A DNA stretch of 64,000 bases from contig JAHEWK010000003.1 in NCBI GenBank assembly GCA_020740775.1, positions 434,001 through 498,000 of the forward strand. The letters are read 5' to 3'. The notes under the pieces are model-generated. The model did not search any database, was not told the origin of the DNA, and worked only from the letters and a program-made list of their open reading frames with translations. The number at the start of each line of letters is the position of its first letter. Within the stretch, counting starts at the first letter, position 1. This DNA is from Ilyonectria destructans (lineage: Eukaryota; Ascomycota; Sordariomycetes; Hypocreales; Nectriaceae). This document shows, piece by piece, positions 20,048 to 31,676 of the stretch. Made by a program: the position numbers and the translations under genes.

Positions 20048-21173
20048 GGTGGATGGGAGCGACGGGCCAGCGGTCTCTAGGGATGTAATTGAGGGTCGGA
20101 GTGCAGGCGGAGATGGTAAGAAACAGGCAGACGGAGGTGTTGGGGATGTTGTTGATGATGTAGGTTGCACGGTCGAGCGCTGATCGGAGCGAGCTCGCTC
20201 ACATGGGCGGCTGCCGCAGGTACCGATTAGCTGATCAGGTAGCTCACCTACCGCTTTGGGCGCAGCGGTCTTGTGACTGTTGACGCACCAAAAAGGTCCT
20301 AAACTGCATTGGGAACAGCGCTAAGTTAGGCCCAGGTGCCTGGAGTGTGGGGGGTGTTTAGTGGAGGCGATGATGACATGGGGCAGGCAGACAGCGTATT
20401 GTCATGAACGACAAAAAGGTATATTACAGCGGTGGATGAGTCGGTTTATACAGTTGATATTCAAGTGTCTACTTTAAAACTCACTGGTTGTTGTTGTTTT
20501 GCGTCAACCACTCCTGTTTGCCATTTAGACCGCCAAGCACGCTGTCCATGGTCAAATAGACCCCGATGGACGGAGAGACCGCGGCGGAGACAACCCGTCC
20601 ACTCTCGGAGATGTCATCCCAGCAGTCAGCTCCGAACACAAATCCATCCATCAACATTTCTCCTTCTAGAGAGGATTTTAGACCGTAGGAGATACGTCTT
20701 CAAAATGCGACAGGGCCCCTACTCTTTCTGTTCTCAGGAACAACACCCGTAGATAGCACCCATCAGCAATGTGTTCTCTTCTCATCAAAGGACGGAAGTA
20801 AAACTAAAACAAACTAATGCAAAGTCTCTTCATTCGCCTTGTAATTTTTCAGGGGACTTCATCTGTGTGTAAAACTGACCATTGTTTAAGTAAATATGCA
20901 AGACAAAGCTTCCTGGTTGTTCATACCCGAGCCTTTGTTAGGCTTTGAGCTTCTCAGAACGGCAATAGCCATTGTTCAGCGGACAGTTGAAGACTGGCTG
21001 CAGCATCACCATTAGGTGCCGAAGAAATAAGTATAAATGCTCCATGTATATCGGTTCCCATCGCTGTCTTCTTCTGTAATAAACCAGACTCTAATCAAAC
21101 GCAGCCACTCATCTAATTATCATCTCTTGATTCCCAGCAATTCACATCCATCACTTCAACAAAACCTCTTAAC
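20048..21173. other. Divergent intergenic region
   Basis: This 1126-base gap lies between the aminopeptidase start and the gene at 21174. ORFs at 20432-20752 and 21037-21264 have no recognisable motif and overlap promoter-like, pyrimidine-rich sequence. Nothing else was identified. Confidence 0.5.
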
Positions 21174-23204
21174 ATGGCGGGACCAGTTAAGACCAAGCCC
21201 GCCCCGGGCAGCAAAAGCACACCCGCCCAGCCCATCAGACAAACCCGGGCCCGATCAAAGCTGACCGACGCTCCCCCTCTTATGAACGGCCTCGACGGCC
21301 GAGGAAAGCCCACTGACGAGCTGCCCAAAGACCCCGAGAGACTGACTTACGGCGAGGTGTTGGATAATCTCAGCAAGCAGAAGAAGAAAGTCACTTTCCG
21401 GCGCAGTGAGAGCCCCGAGCCGGAAGATCACGGCGGTCGTCGCCGCCGGCCCACTCCAGCTCCTCCGTTGAGTGAGAGCTCCAGCAGCGCCGAGGAACCT
21501 TTCGCCGCCTCGGAATATGACGCGTCCGAAGCTAGCAATGGCGAAGACGGTTCAGTGTCGGGCAAGTCAGCTGCCTCGGAATACATTGCGTCTAAAGACA
21601 GTAATGTCGAAGAAAGCAATGGCGAAGACGGATCAGTATCGGGCAAGTCAGCTGCCTCGGAACACAATGCGTCTGGAGACAGTAATGACGAAGAAAGCAA
21701 TGGCGAGGACAGGTCGGTCTCAGGCAAGTCATCTGCTTCTGCACGGGGTACTTCAAGCGGTGATGAGCCCACTGCTCCCGGCTCGTCCAGCTCTTCGGAC
21801 AGTGGCCCAGATTCCGACGACCCCATTTCGCCTACCCTCACCCGGCGTCGTTCCCTGGGAGTGGCTTCTTCGACCCCAAACAACCAAGAAAGAAGTTTCC
21901 AAGGTCGGCGTGCCAAGAGTCGCACATTGCCTCCTATCAGAACACTTAACCTCCCTCGTCCTGAGGTCCCAATGAGTAGATTGGTCCCCAACGACAGAGT
22001 CTGGGATTCCACCAAGAGCAGCTCAGATCAACCCTCATTGGTGGCGAATGGTACCTCGGATGAACCATCAAATTATAGGCCCGACCCCCTCAAATCTTCG
22101 CCTCTTGTAGATACTCCTCCGACTGCCCCCTCCAGCGGCAGTTCTACGGACTCTTGGGGCAGTGTGACAGGCGGTCTCGCGCCAGGAATGGTACCAACTA
22201 GGGCTACTCGCCGCAAGAGGAGGAGGCCCAACGCTAACATCGTGCCCCAACTCCCGGAAATCAAGGAGGAGAATTCGGACTCTCCCGCTCCAGAATCAGA
22301 GGGTGGTGGCACTGTCACTTCCTCTGTCACTTCCTCTGCCCCGGGGTGTTCCGGTGACCAGCAGCGCACGAGGAAGCGGTCTGAGGACGATGAGGGCTCT
22401 AGTCCGCAGGCCATGAAGCGTCGCGCTTCCGAGGATAATTCGGACTCTCCCACGCCAAAATCAGAGAGCAGCAGCTCTGGCAGTTCCTCTGCCCCGGGGT
22501 GTTCCGGTAACCAGCAGCGCACGAGGAAACGGTCCGATGATGATGAGGGTTCTAGTCCGCAGGCCAAGAAGCGCCGCGCTTCCAAGGAGGACCTATTCTT
22601 CTATGACGTCGATCCTTCTTCCTCAGCGGCGCCGAAGTCTCAGAGCTCCAAGAACAACCAGGCGAAGAAGAATCAGTCAACAAAGAGCAAGCCCCCCAGT
22701 CAGCCAGTTGATGGCCAGAAACCCAAGGCCAAAAGGCTAAGATTGAAGAGCCCTCCAGCGTGAGTCCCAGCACCTCCTCTAAACGCGTGGTGAGCTGAGA
22801 ATAGCAGCGATATCCCAGGGTTATACGGATCCTCCCTAAGGCCGCGCCTCAACTATGACTGGTACGAGCAGTATCACATCATGGGGGTGAACTGTATCAA
22901 GGTCCATGGATGTCGTAAGGGCGTCTGTCATCAATGTCATGCTAAGTGGCATAACAGTTGGGCCTGGTACTTCCAAGTGGAAGAAGAGATTGCTCTAACG
23001 TTGGAGAACCCCGACCACAGTCTGCATGATACATGCGAAGAAGTGTGCGAGGATGGTGACGGGATATTGCCGGATAGGTCAGGCGTGCAGATTGTAAACG
23101 GTATTCCCGGTCCACCGAAAGGCGGAAGTGTGCGGGCTCACCCTGTACGCATAGCCAAGGAAAGGCTTCGTCAGATGAAGGCCTTGAAGGAGGTAGCGAG
23201 GTAG
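21174..23204 (+). CDS. Large Ser/Glu-rich nuclear-looking protein with Cys/His-rich C-terminus (possible R1-type zinc finger)
   Basis: Exons 21174-22759 and 22808-23204 give 660 residues. The GTGAGT...AGCAG junction reads PPADIPGLYGSSLRPRLNYDWYEQYH. The first 528 residues are disordered, rich in Ser, Glu, Pro and basic clusters, with two sets of internal repeats. Basic patches such as TRRKRRR and KRLRLK suggest nuclear targeting. The second exon has a compact segment VHGCRKGVCHQCHAKWHNSW, then CEEVCEDGDG. This resembles a fragment of the 4CXXC R1 zinc-binding domain, but the family's full set of CxxC pairs is not seen. The function is unknown; chromatin or transcription is a guess from composition. 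Confidence 0.65.
21535..21730 (+). repeat. Tandem repeats in coding sequence, set 1
   Basis: Three copies of a block with core SNGEDGSVSGKSAASE occur at about residues 121-190, separated by near-repeats of NASKDSNVEE. DNA copies are highly similar, for example AGCAATGGCGAAGAC repeated. Confidence 0.8.
22266..22592 (+). repeat. Tandem repeats in coding sequence, set 2
   Basis: Two long copies each contain NSDSP..., SSAPGCSG.QQRTRKRS, DDEGSSPQA.KRRAS. Only scattered differences separate the two roughly 160-bp DNA units, so this is a recent duplication. Confidence 0.85.
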
Positions 23205-23412
23205 CTTTGTTTTGAAATCAGTGTTCGACTGCTCGTTTCGAGTTCGCTTCTGAGTGTCAGACGCCATGCGTGAAATAGAACAATAGAAAAGTGCTCAACT
23301 TACTCCCAGAATTAATTATTAAGACCCTCTCGATTATAAGCGTGAATGTCCGACTTTGGTGAACGGCCAGTGTACTTCGTAGACGCGCCTGTGCCGTTCA
23401 TCAAGCTCCCTC

Positions 23413-24236
23413 TCACAGGCCCATGTCTTCGTCGCTTCCGTCGTCGTCCTCGCCGCCGGCTCTCTTACTGGCTTCCTCCTCACGACGAGAGGCTTCAGTG
23501 CTTGCGCCAACCTTCCTGAGACCCTCAAGAACGCCAATGACGAAGCCTCTGCTCTCGGAGAGCTCCATTGCACCAACACCCCGCAAGCTCATGACACTGT
23601 CCACGCCATTCTCCAGCTCGGCCGTACTTGCCCGCATCTTGGCCGCTCTCACCTCCTGCAGATCGCGGAGCAGCGACCTGACTTCGGAAGATGTAGGGAT
23701 ATCGTCTGCGGCATGGGCTAGCAGCATCTCTGCGACCTCGAACCAGTGGAATGGGAGGGCACCCGACGGCGCGTCCGAGGTGCAAGAGGGCAAGAAGGGC
23801 GGCGACAGCACAACATCGCCATCCTCGAGGCTATTCAGTCTTCGCGCGTTTCCTAGGCTATCGGCTCGAACGGGCGGCGGCGGTGGCGGAGCCCAGCGGT
23901 TGGGATCGACCTTGGTCTCGTGGAAGATGACGTTGCGGAGGGACTCGGGGTGCAGCCACGGCGGCGGCACAATATTCGCCCTGCGCTGTTTCTTCAGGAG
24001 CAGCGCCAGCCATAGAGGCAGGTTGGCACGGTGCGGCGGGCGGAGGGTCGGCGTCGAGCCCTGTCCAGCGTGTTAGAAGGCGTGCCATTGCAAGCTGGGA
24101 CGACGCGCTGGGACGCGCTCACCGAGAGAAGATCAATGCCCTCGAGCCGCTGGCGGGGGACGACGGTGACGAGTTCCATTTCGCTCAGGAAGGAGACTTC
24201 GGAGGGGACCAGCCCCGTGGGAAGCGGCAATGCCAT
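23413..24236 (-). CDS. PSF2: GINS complex subunit PSF2 (DNA replication)
   Basis: Exons 24236-24123 and 24060-23413 give 253 residues, joining as [31 protein letters not shown]. The start [28 protein letters not shown] is typical of PSF2, whose N-terminal domain packs in the GINS tetramer. [12 protein letters not shown] is the conserved PSF2 motif, and [13 protein letters not shown] with [23 protein letters not shown] is the helical domain. GINS joins MCM2-7 and Cdc45 in the replicative helicase at forks. Fungal PSF2 proteins often have a longer linker and an acidic tail, as here ([12 protein letters not shown]). The identification is firm. Confidence 0.93.
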
Positions 24237-25309
24237 TGTGGTCGGTTTGGGAGTTGGTGGTTGGTAGTTGGAGTCGACGGCTGTTGGAGGTTTTTGCAGC
24301 ATGGGAGCTGTCCATCGCCTGCCCCTCTTCACCATGTGGACCAGGACCTCCTCTATTGTTCAACCCCACCAACAATAAAGAGTGCATGTAAGCCCAGCAT
24401 CACAACCTCCTAAAAGCAACGCTTTTCTTAATAATTGGAGTAAAAAAGTAGTATTCTAAACTCCAAGTGTAAATATCTCTCGTTAATGCCTACCCCAAAG
24501 CTCTACATCATCTACTTGTCCAAGTACCCATGGTGTGATTGCTGGGTGAGATTGAACGCATAATCGTATTGCTCAAACGATAAAGTTCGGCTTAAAGGAA
24601 CTCACACAACACAAATATATTTTGTTTAATAATGTCTAACACTTTAAGAGAGTAAAGAAAATGCCCCAGGATTCCTTCTCGTCAAAGAAGTCGTTGCATC
24701 GAAGGGAAGAGTCGTGCGAGTGATTAAGTCACCTCATTTAATTCCACGTTTTCGTACCTAATTAGGACGCGGCGAGGGATGCGTCGCCGGATGAGTCCCC
24801 GGATGAGTCGCAAACGAAGACTCATAAACTTGCGTATGCCTTGGCTTACGCTTTGCCGCAGCTTCACAGGACATCGCATTGTGCCTAGAAACAGTGAGCT
24901 GCATCTCATCACGGCTGCACCATAAGCTGATTTGTCTTCTCCCCCCACTCGGTAGCCATTTACCTCCCCATTTACCTTCCCATCAGTCATATTAATCATG
25001 ATATTGCTCCTAATCAACCGTCTATATCATCATATCTAGGCTACTTACTCTACCATCCATTTCCTCCCGCCTTGTTACGGTGACTCAAATGTGTAGGGTA
25101 GCTTGCTCGGGCATGGTGGGGGCGGGGTATTCATCATGGGAAGGGCGGGACAGTGGGTTTCGACATCGGCTTCCATGGACTTCGGAAGGTCTACTACTAG
25201 CGAACAGCGTAACTGATATAGATACATCAACCTAAATCTCCAACCTCACCCTTTCAACTGCCCACTCTCTCGCGCATCCCCCCCTCGATTGTCTCTTTTC
25301 CTCATCATC
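24237..25309. other. Divergent intergenic region PSF2/acetyltransferase
   Basis: There are 1073 bases without a supported gene. The middle part is AT-rich. At 24778-24812 there is a short degenerate repeat of GGATGAGTC. The CT-rich stretch just upstream of 25310 looks like a fungal core promoter or leader. Confidence 0.5.
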
Positions 25310-26452
25310 ATGGCCTCCCACGAGAACCTCCCCCCCGTATCCTCCCCCACCATCATCCTCACCGTCCCCACTGAGTATGAGCAACGTCGCATATGGCGAG
25401 CCACCCACTCGCATTGGGGCGCCGCTGTCCCCATCGAAGACTACGTCGATCGCGAGGTGGCCCTTCTCGAGGCTCCCCTCGCTCGTAATGGAGGATTGAC
25501 ACCCTGGATGCTCACAGACGGGAGTCTAGCCCCCGACAGCCGTCCTATCCTCTCCAGCTTTGAGACTTATAGGAAGCGGGCCCTTGTTGCCAACAAGGAT
25601 GGCGCCGTAAGAGAGGTCACTTCTTATGGTGTTGCGAGTGTCTATACCTTTACCGAGTGTAGAAAAAAGGGATACGCGCGCAAGATGATGGAACTCTTCG
25701 CAGAGCAACTCCGCGCCGCACAGGAGAAGAAAGAGGGAGATGCAGCCCTCTCAGTCCTGTGGTCAGATATTGGCAAGGATTTCTACGGCTCTATCGGATG
25801 GAAACCATTTCAGAGCGCGTACCTTGAGTTCCCGATATCCAAGACCTCAATTGTCCCGGACGGGAACCTGAAGCTCATCACGTTCGAGGATCTCCCCTCT
25901 CTCGCCGCCAAGGATGAACAACTGCTGCGCAACAAAATCTCCAAACCCTCCTCCAAGGTACGCGCCGTCATCATCCCCGACCTGGATACCCTGCAATGGC
26001 ACCTCATCCGCGAGGACTACATGTGCAAGTACATATTCTCTCGCACACCATCCATCCGCGGTGCAATCTACACGCCAGCCAACGCCCCCAACTCCCGAGT
26101 CTGGGCCATTTGGTCCCGTGCCTTCTACGGCGGCCTCGCCAAGCCAGAGAAGAACACACTGTATTTCCTGCGCTTCGTGATTGAGAACGAGGATATCTCA
26201 GATGAGGAGTTGGCCAAGGGTATCCAGGCAATTGTTAGCGTGGCACAAAAGGAGGCTCCAGAGTGGAAGTGTGCTAAAGCCGAGATTTGGAACCCTGGCG
26301 AGCGGGTGAAGAGGGTGGCAGAGGGGATTGAGGAACTTGGAGCCCAGTTCAAGATTAGAGATCACGACAATCTCCCTAGCTTGCAGTGGTTTGGCAATGG
26401 CTCCGTTGACGACGTTGAGTGGGTCGCCAGCGAAAAGTATGCGTGGTGTTAG
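25310..26452 (+). CDS. GNAT-family acetyltransferase of the LYC1 type
   Basis: One exon encodes 380 residues from the ATG at 25310 (an upstream in-frame ATG at 25289 would add MSLFLII). N-terminal residues PTIILTVPTEYEQRRIWRATHSHWG match the LYC1 family opening. The acetyl-CoA motif A reads VASVYTFTECRKKGYARKMMELF, with the R-x-x-G-x-A loop. LWSDIGKDFYGSIGWKPF is the motif B strand-helix typical of LYC1 (Y-x-x-x-GW). The C-terminal 200 residues are the family's own domain. In Yarrowia, LYC1 is a lysine N6-acetyltransferase of lysine catabolism. Substrates of filamentous-fungal members are mostly untested. Confidence 0.82.
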   Translation: MASHENLPPVSSPTIILTVPTEYEQRRIWRATHSHWGAAVPIEDYVDREVALLEAPLARNGGLTPWMLTDGSLAPDSRPILSSFETYRKRALVANKDGAVREVTSYGVASVYTFTECRKKGYARKMMELFAEQLRAAQEKKEGDAALSVLWSDIGKDFYGSIGWKPFQSAYLEFPISKTSIVPDGNLKLITFEDLPSLAAKDEQLLRNKISKPSSKVRAVIIPDLDTLQWHLIREDYMCKYIFSRTPSIRGAIYTPANAPNSRVWAIWSRAFYGGLAKPEKNTLYFLRFVIENEDISDEELAKGIQAIVSVAQKEAPEWKCAKAEIWNPGERVKRVAEGIEELGAQFKIRDHDNLPSLQWFGNGSVDDVEWVASEKYAWC

Positions 26453-26686
26453 AACAAGAACATAAACCGACATACAAGTCAACGAAATCAATTAGATATA
26501 GAACATGAAGAGGTTTATTTTCGTCTCTTGGATCTAATATCGTTTTTATTTCCTTGCCCAGATACCGCCCACCAGCCTCATTTCCTTGTCATAGTCATAT
26601 CAGGCCGTAATCAATCACACAGGAGTATCGTAAACATGCCTGGCCAACTCCTCTCGCTTCTCGCCGAAAATCACCCTTCACACCTT

Positions 26687-28409
26687 CTAGTAACTTCGTC
26701 CAAACATGGTCCACTTGTCCGCGTTACGCTCGCACTCTGGGCTGAGGCACTTGGTCTCGCCAACGACAATGCCCTCGGGCTGCTCGAAGGGAACGCAGAG
26801 ACTCTTCATGCCCATGGTGGCAGCCTTTTGGTTCTCGGCGACATCGGGCTGATCATCGGTTCGGGTGGTCAACTCCTTGATGCGCTCCTCACACTTGGGC
26901 TCTCCACAGAAGGGGATGAGCACGACGTTCTTGTTGTCAAGGGCAGGGAGAACCTCCTCCCACTTGGTAATCTGGATGCGGTGCTCTCGGAAGGCAATCT
27001 CGGCCTTGGTGTACATGTCCTTCTGGATCGTCTCGAGAAGCTCGGGGATCTTGGTCGCGATGTCCGCCAGGGGAATGATGCCCTTCTCACCAGTATCACG
27101 TCGGGCAAAGCTGACAACCTCCTTGGCGGCATCCTTGGGGCCGAACTCGAGTCGCAGAGGAACACCCCTGAGCTCCCAGTCGTTGAACTTCCAGGCGGGG
27201 GTGTAGCCCTCTCGCCAGTCAGACTCGGCACGGATGCCGGCCTTTTTCAGGGTGGATCGGATCTCATCGACCTGGTCCTCATGCTTCTTGCGGTCCTCAG
27301 GGGTGGTGTTCTTGTTGATGCCGACAGGGATGATGATGCTCTGGATCTTGGCAACACGGGGAGGGAGCACCAGACCCTTGTCGTCACCATGGATCATGAC
27401 CATGACACCGATGACACGGGTAGAAAGACCCCAAGAGTTTTGCCAGACGTGGATGTGAGAGCCCTTGTTGGCAGGGTCCTCGACGGTGATGTCGAACATC
27501 TTGCTGAAGTTCTGGCCAAGGGCGTGAGAGGTGGCACCCTGAATACCACGGCCGTTGGATGGGATATAGCCTTCGACAGTGGTGGTGTAGTATCCACCAG
27601 CGAACTTCTCATTCTCGGTCTTTCGGCCGCGAACCACGGGGACGGCGAGCAGCTGCTCGTAGACGCCAGCATAGAGCTCGAGAATCTCCAACACCTCCTT
27701 GCCAGCAAGCTCCTCGGTCAAGTGAGCAGTGTGGCCCTCCTGCCAAAGGAACTCTCGGGTTCGGAGGAAAGGGGTGGTTTGCTTGGCCTCCCAGCGCACG
27801 ACGGAGTTCCACTGGTTGAGGCGGAAGGGAAGATCTCGGTGGCTGCGGATCCACTTGCTGTAGTAGGGGTACATGACGGCTTCCGAGGTAGGACGAACCG
27901 CGACGGGAACCTCGAGGTCCTTGTCACCGCTGGATGCATGTTAGCGGAAGTGGCTTGTTGGCTAACATGTGTGGTGCTTACGCCTTGGTCACCCAAGCAA
28001 GCTCGGGGGCAAAGCCTTCGACGTGGTCCTTCTCCTTCTCGAGAGACTTGGCAGACAGGAACATGGGGAAGTTGGTCTCCTCAACACCCATGGCCTCGAT
28101 GTTGGCCTGGAACCATTTGCGAATCTCGTTCCAGATGTGCATGGAGATGGGACGAAGAATGAAGAAGCCGGAGATTTCTTGGTAGTACTCGACCATCTCG
28201 GCCTTGAGGACGACCTCCTGGTACCATTGTGGGAAGTTTTCGGCCTTGGAAACGGTGATGCCGATGATGTCGTCGGTCTTCTTGCCACCAACGACGGGAA
28301 GACTGGCCTGCTTGGCGGCCTTTGCAGCCTTCTCAGCGGCGAAGCGCGCCTGCTTCTCGGCCTTCTTCAGGGCGCTCTTGGAGGGCTCGGCGGGGGCTGC
28401 CTCGGACAT
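26687..28409 (-). CDS. Prolyl-tRNA synthetase, cytoplasmic (class II)
   Basis: Exons 28409-27982 and 27929-26687 give 556 residues. A Lys/Ala-rich N-terminal extension (SALKKAEKQARFAAEKAAKAA) precedes the catalytic core. VAVRPTSEAVMYPYYSKWI is the motif 1 side, and VVRWEAKQTTPFLRTREFLWQEGHT (in pieces) is motif 2 with its F-x-R-x-R-E-F loop. The anticodon-binding domain follows (PRVAKIQSIIIPVGI, GVPLRLEFGPKDAAKEVV). The C-terminal zinc-binding-like domain has FCGEPKCEERI and TKCLSPECERNADKWTMFGRSY, ending in the hallmark aromatic Tyr of eukaryote-type ProRS. No editing INS domain is inserted. It is divergent from TCP-1 alpha. Confidence 0.95.
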
Positions 28410-28998
28410 TGTGTTGGGATATCGCGTAGTGTTTGGCTAAAAGAGGAAGAGAATCGAACGAAATCGCGACCAAGGTGGAAGCCGGAAGAAGAGTTCGCGT
28501 CACAAAGATGACGAAGAAGAAAGAGGGATGAGTCGAGTTGTCTTGGAGGGGGAGGGGTGAAAGATGTGAGTCGACGCGGGATCGGGCAGTGACTCTGCGC
28601 TCTGTGCTCTGCCCCGCAGTCTGGAACTTGGAGGGAGTGTGTATCGGAGGGGCATCCGTTGAAATTCCAGGCCCAATTCCGACACCCAGCCAATGGCGGG
28701 GCAAATTTGGGATTTGGGGGGAGGAAGGAGAGGAGAGCCCTGTTCCTGGGGCGTGGTAATAAGGCCCGTGCCCTTGAGCCAGGGACACACATGGAAGACG
28801 AAAGGTGAAAGGAAAGGCCCCGGCGCCGGAACAACGCCCCCCTCCGACAAAAAAGTCGAGGGGCACCGCCCACACCTGCACAGGAGCTTCAAAGCTTCTA
28901 GAGCCAGGCAGAATTTCCTGACGCTTCGCTATCCCGCTCCACCTCTCCAACGTTGACGAAGCCGCCATCCCCCGTCAACGCCCCGAATAGCTGCAGCC
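28410..28998. promoter_or_regulatory. Divergent promoter region ProRS/TCP-1 alpha
   Basis: A 589-base gap between divergent housekeeping genes. ORFs across it are frame shadows. No specific element was recognised. Confidence 0.5.
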
Positions 28999-30860
28999 AT
29001 GGCCTCCATGTTCGAGCAGCCCCGAAACGGCACCCTTTTCCTGGGTGGCCAGAAGATCTCTGGCTCAGATATCCGCGACCAAAATGGTACGTCCAAGTGT
29101 GTTAGGGGGGGGAATGTGGGGGGCGGAGGATCCATGATGGCGGCGGTGATGAACAAGCTGGCAGTTGGAAACATGTGCTGACCCATTCGTGCCACAGTCA
29201 TGGCTACCCAAGCGATCGCAAACGTCGTCAAGAGTTCCTTTGGACCCAGCGGCCTCGACAAGATGATGGTGGACGATATTGGCGTAGGCTATCCCCCGAC
29301 ACCGTGGTATCTCTCCTTCTCACATAGCCAACCTAGGATGTCACCGTCACCAACGATGGTGCTACCATCCTCAGCCTTCTCGATGTCGAGCACCCCGCCG
29401 GCAAGATTCTCGTCGACCTGGCCCACCAGCAGGACAAGGAGGTCGGTGACGGTACCACCTCCGTCGTCCTGATCGCCGCTGAGCTGTTGCGACGAGGCAA
29501 CGAGTTGATGAGGAACCGAATACACCCCACCACCATCATTACTGGCTACCGACTTGCCCTCCGAGAAGCCGTCAAGTACCTTAACGAGAACGTTAGCATC
29601 AAGGTCGAAAACCTCGGCCGAGAGTCGCTCATCAACATCGCCAAGACCTCCATGTCCAGCAAGATCATTGGCGCTGACTCTGAATTCTTCTCCAACATGG
29701 TCGTTGATGCCATGCAGGCTGTCAAGTCTACCAACAACCGCAACGAGGTGAAATACCCTGTCAAGGCCGTCAACATCCTCAAGGCCCACGGAAAGAGTGT
29801 TCTGGAGTCCGTCCTGGTCAAGGGCTATGCTTTGAACTGCACTGTCGCCTCCCAGGCGATGCCTACTCGGATCCAGGATGCCAAGATCGCTGTTCTGGAT
29901 ATGAACTTGATGAAGGAGCGCATGAAGCTGGGTGTTCAGATCCTCGTCGACGATCCTCAACAGCTCGAGCAGATCCGAGCACGCGAGTCCGGCATGGTCC
30001 AAGACCGAGTGGAGATGATACTCAAGTCTGGTGCCAACGTTGTCCTTACCACCAAGGGTATCGATGACCTGGTGCTGAAGATGTTTGTCGAGAAGGGTGC
30101 TATGGCTGTCAGGAGATGTAAGAAGGAGGATTTACGACGAATTGCTCGGGCGACCGGTGCTACTCTGCTGAGCACCTTATCCGACCTAAACGGTGACGAG
30201 AAGTTCGAACCCTCGTACCTGGGTTATGCCGAGGAGGTTGTCCAGGAGCGTATCTCTGACGATGAGTGCATTCTCGTCAAGGGAACCAAGGCCTTCTCCT
30301 CCGCCTCCTGCATCCTCCGTGGCCCCAACGACTACACTCTCGATGAGATGGAGCGTTCGGTGCACGATTCGCTCTGCGCGGTCAAGCGAACCCTGGAGAG
30401 TGGCAGCATCGTCCCCGGTGGCGGTGCTGTGGAGACTGCCCTTCACATCTACCTCGAGGAGTTTGCCGGCACTGTCGGATCCCGAGAGCAGCTTGCCATT
30501 GGCGAGTTCGCCCAGTCGCTCCTCGTCATTCCCAAGACTCTGGCTGTCAACGCCGCCAAGGACTCCGCAGAGCTTGTTGCCCAGCTGCGATCAAGGCACG
30601 CACTGTCGCAACGCATCCAGGAGGGTGACGCAAGTGAGGACGAGAAGACCATTGCCAAGAAGAAGGGCTACAAGAACTACGGTCTGGATCTCACTCGCGG
30701 CAGGGTTGTCGACGAGGTGAAGATCGGTGTGCTAGAGCCCAGCATGAGCAAGATCCGACAGCTCAAGAGTGCCGTCGAGGCTTGCATCAGCATCATGCGT
30801 ATTGATACCCTGATCAAGTTGGATCCCGAGGTGCAGCAGGACGACGGACATGGCCACTGA
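28999..30860 (+). CDS. TCP1: T-complex protein 1 subunit alpha (CCT/TRiC chaperonin)
   Basis: Exons 28999-29086, 29198-29283 and 29337-30860 give 565 residues. [38 protein letters not shown] (in pieces) is the equatorial opening with the group II chaperonin signature. [12 protein letters not shown] binds nucleotide, and [14 protein letters not shown] carries the catalytic [16 protein letters not shown] is the second equatorial nucleotide motif. [26 protein letters not shown] near the end is diagnostic of alpha. The CCT ring folds actin, tubulin and WD proteins in the cytosol. The C-terminal tail is QQDDGHGH. All motifs are intact. Confidence 0.96.
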
Positions 30861-31676
30861 TGAAATATAATGAAATGGGACAGTCAGGTATAGAATTCAA
30901 AAAGCTGGCAACCTGTCTGTGCATCTCTGCATTGTCTCTTCTCTCATGTACCCCGGCGTGATGTTCCTAGGCATTAGGGATGACTGCACATATAATGACA
31001 CCGTACACAAGCACTCGGCCTTTGGCTGAGATAATGAGAAACAAAATTCATTGCAACTAGACCCATGCCTGCGTCCATGATGCTTCCATCCATCACCTTC
31101 ATCGATTATTGTGAGAAACGTGTCCGCTGTGAGGAGCATCCCTAGAGACTCGGCTATCTGCTATCGGAGAGGTCATGTGTGTTGTTCATCTCTCAATGCC
31201 CGAGAGAAGGTCGTGACCTGCATATCAAGTGAACACAGACTCCGATTGGCTTCTCTTAGTACATGTTCTTATCGGTCCAAAGCTAGCTGACTGCAATGTG
31301 CATAACGTCTGAATTAGCAACAGAGAGTGAGTCTTGGTGGACAAGGATCCTGGTGGACAAGGATCTTGATGGAACGCCTGCACAGGAACAGCAACACAGA
31401 TGTGTTGAACAACATGCATAGCGTGCAAACGCAATAAATATCAATTATTCAACCCCCCCACAAGCAGGATTGGCCTCGAACACTCCATCCCACTCGCCAC
31501 CCCATGAGCCCGTCGACTGAATTTCTCTAGGACGTTTTATTTTTATACAAGGGGACCGAGGCCACGTCTAAGAAACAGTAGGTGCGCGCACCGGGGCATG
31601 TTGTAATTCTCCCCGCCAGTCTATGCTCCTCCATCGCAAGAAATCCTCTCCCCTTATTCTTACACCCCGTTCCAGC
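30861..31676. other. Convergent gap TCP-1 alpha/Rieske
   Basis: 816 bases without a supported gene. A short direct duplication GGTGGACAAGGATC occurs at 31336-31365. ORFs at 30897-31434 have no family resemblance. Confidence 0.5.

Noticed and set aside
26528..28162. 544-residue plus-strand ORF
   Set aside because: It is antisense to prolyl-tRNA synthetase; composition is typical of a mirrored frame.
29289..30002. 237-residue minus-strand ORF
   Set aside because: It is antisense to TCP-1 alpha.
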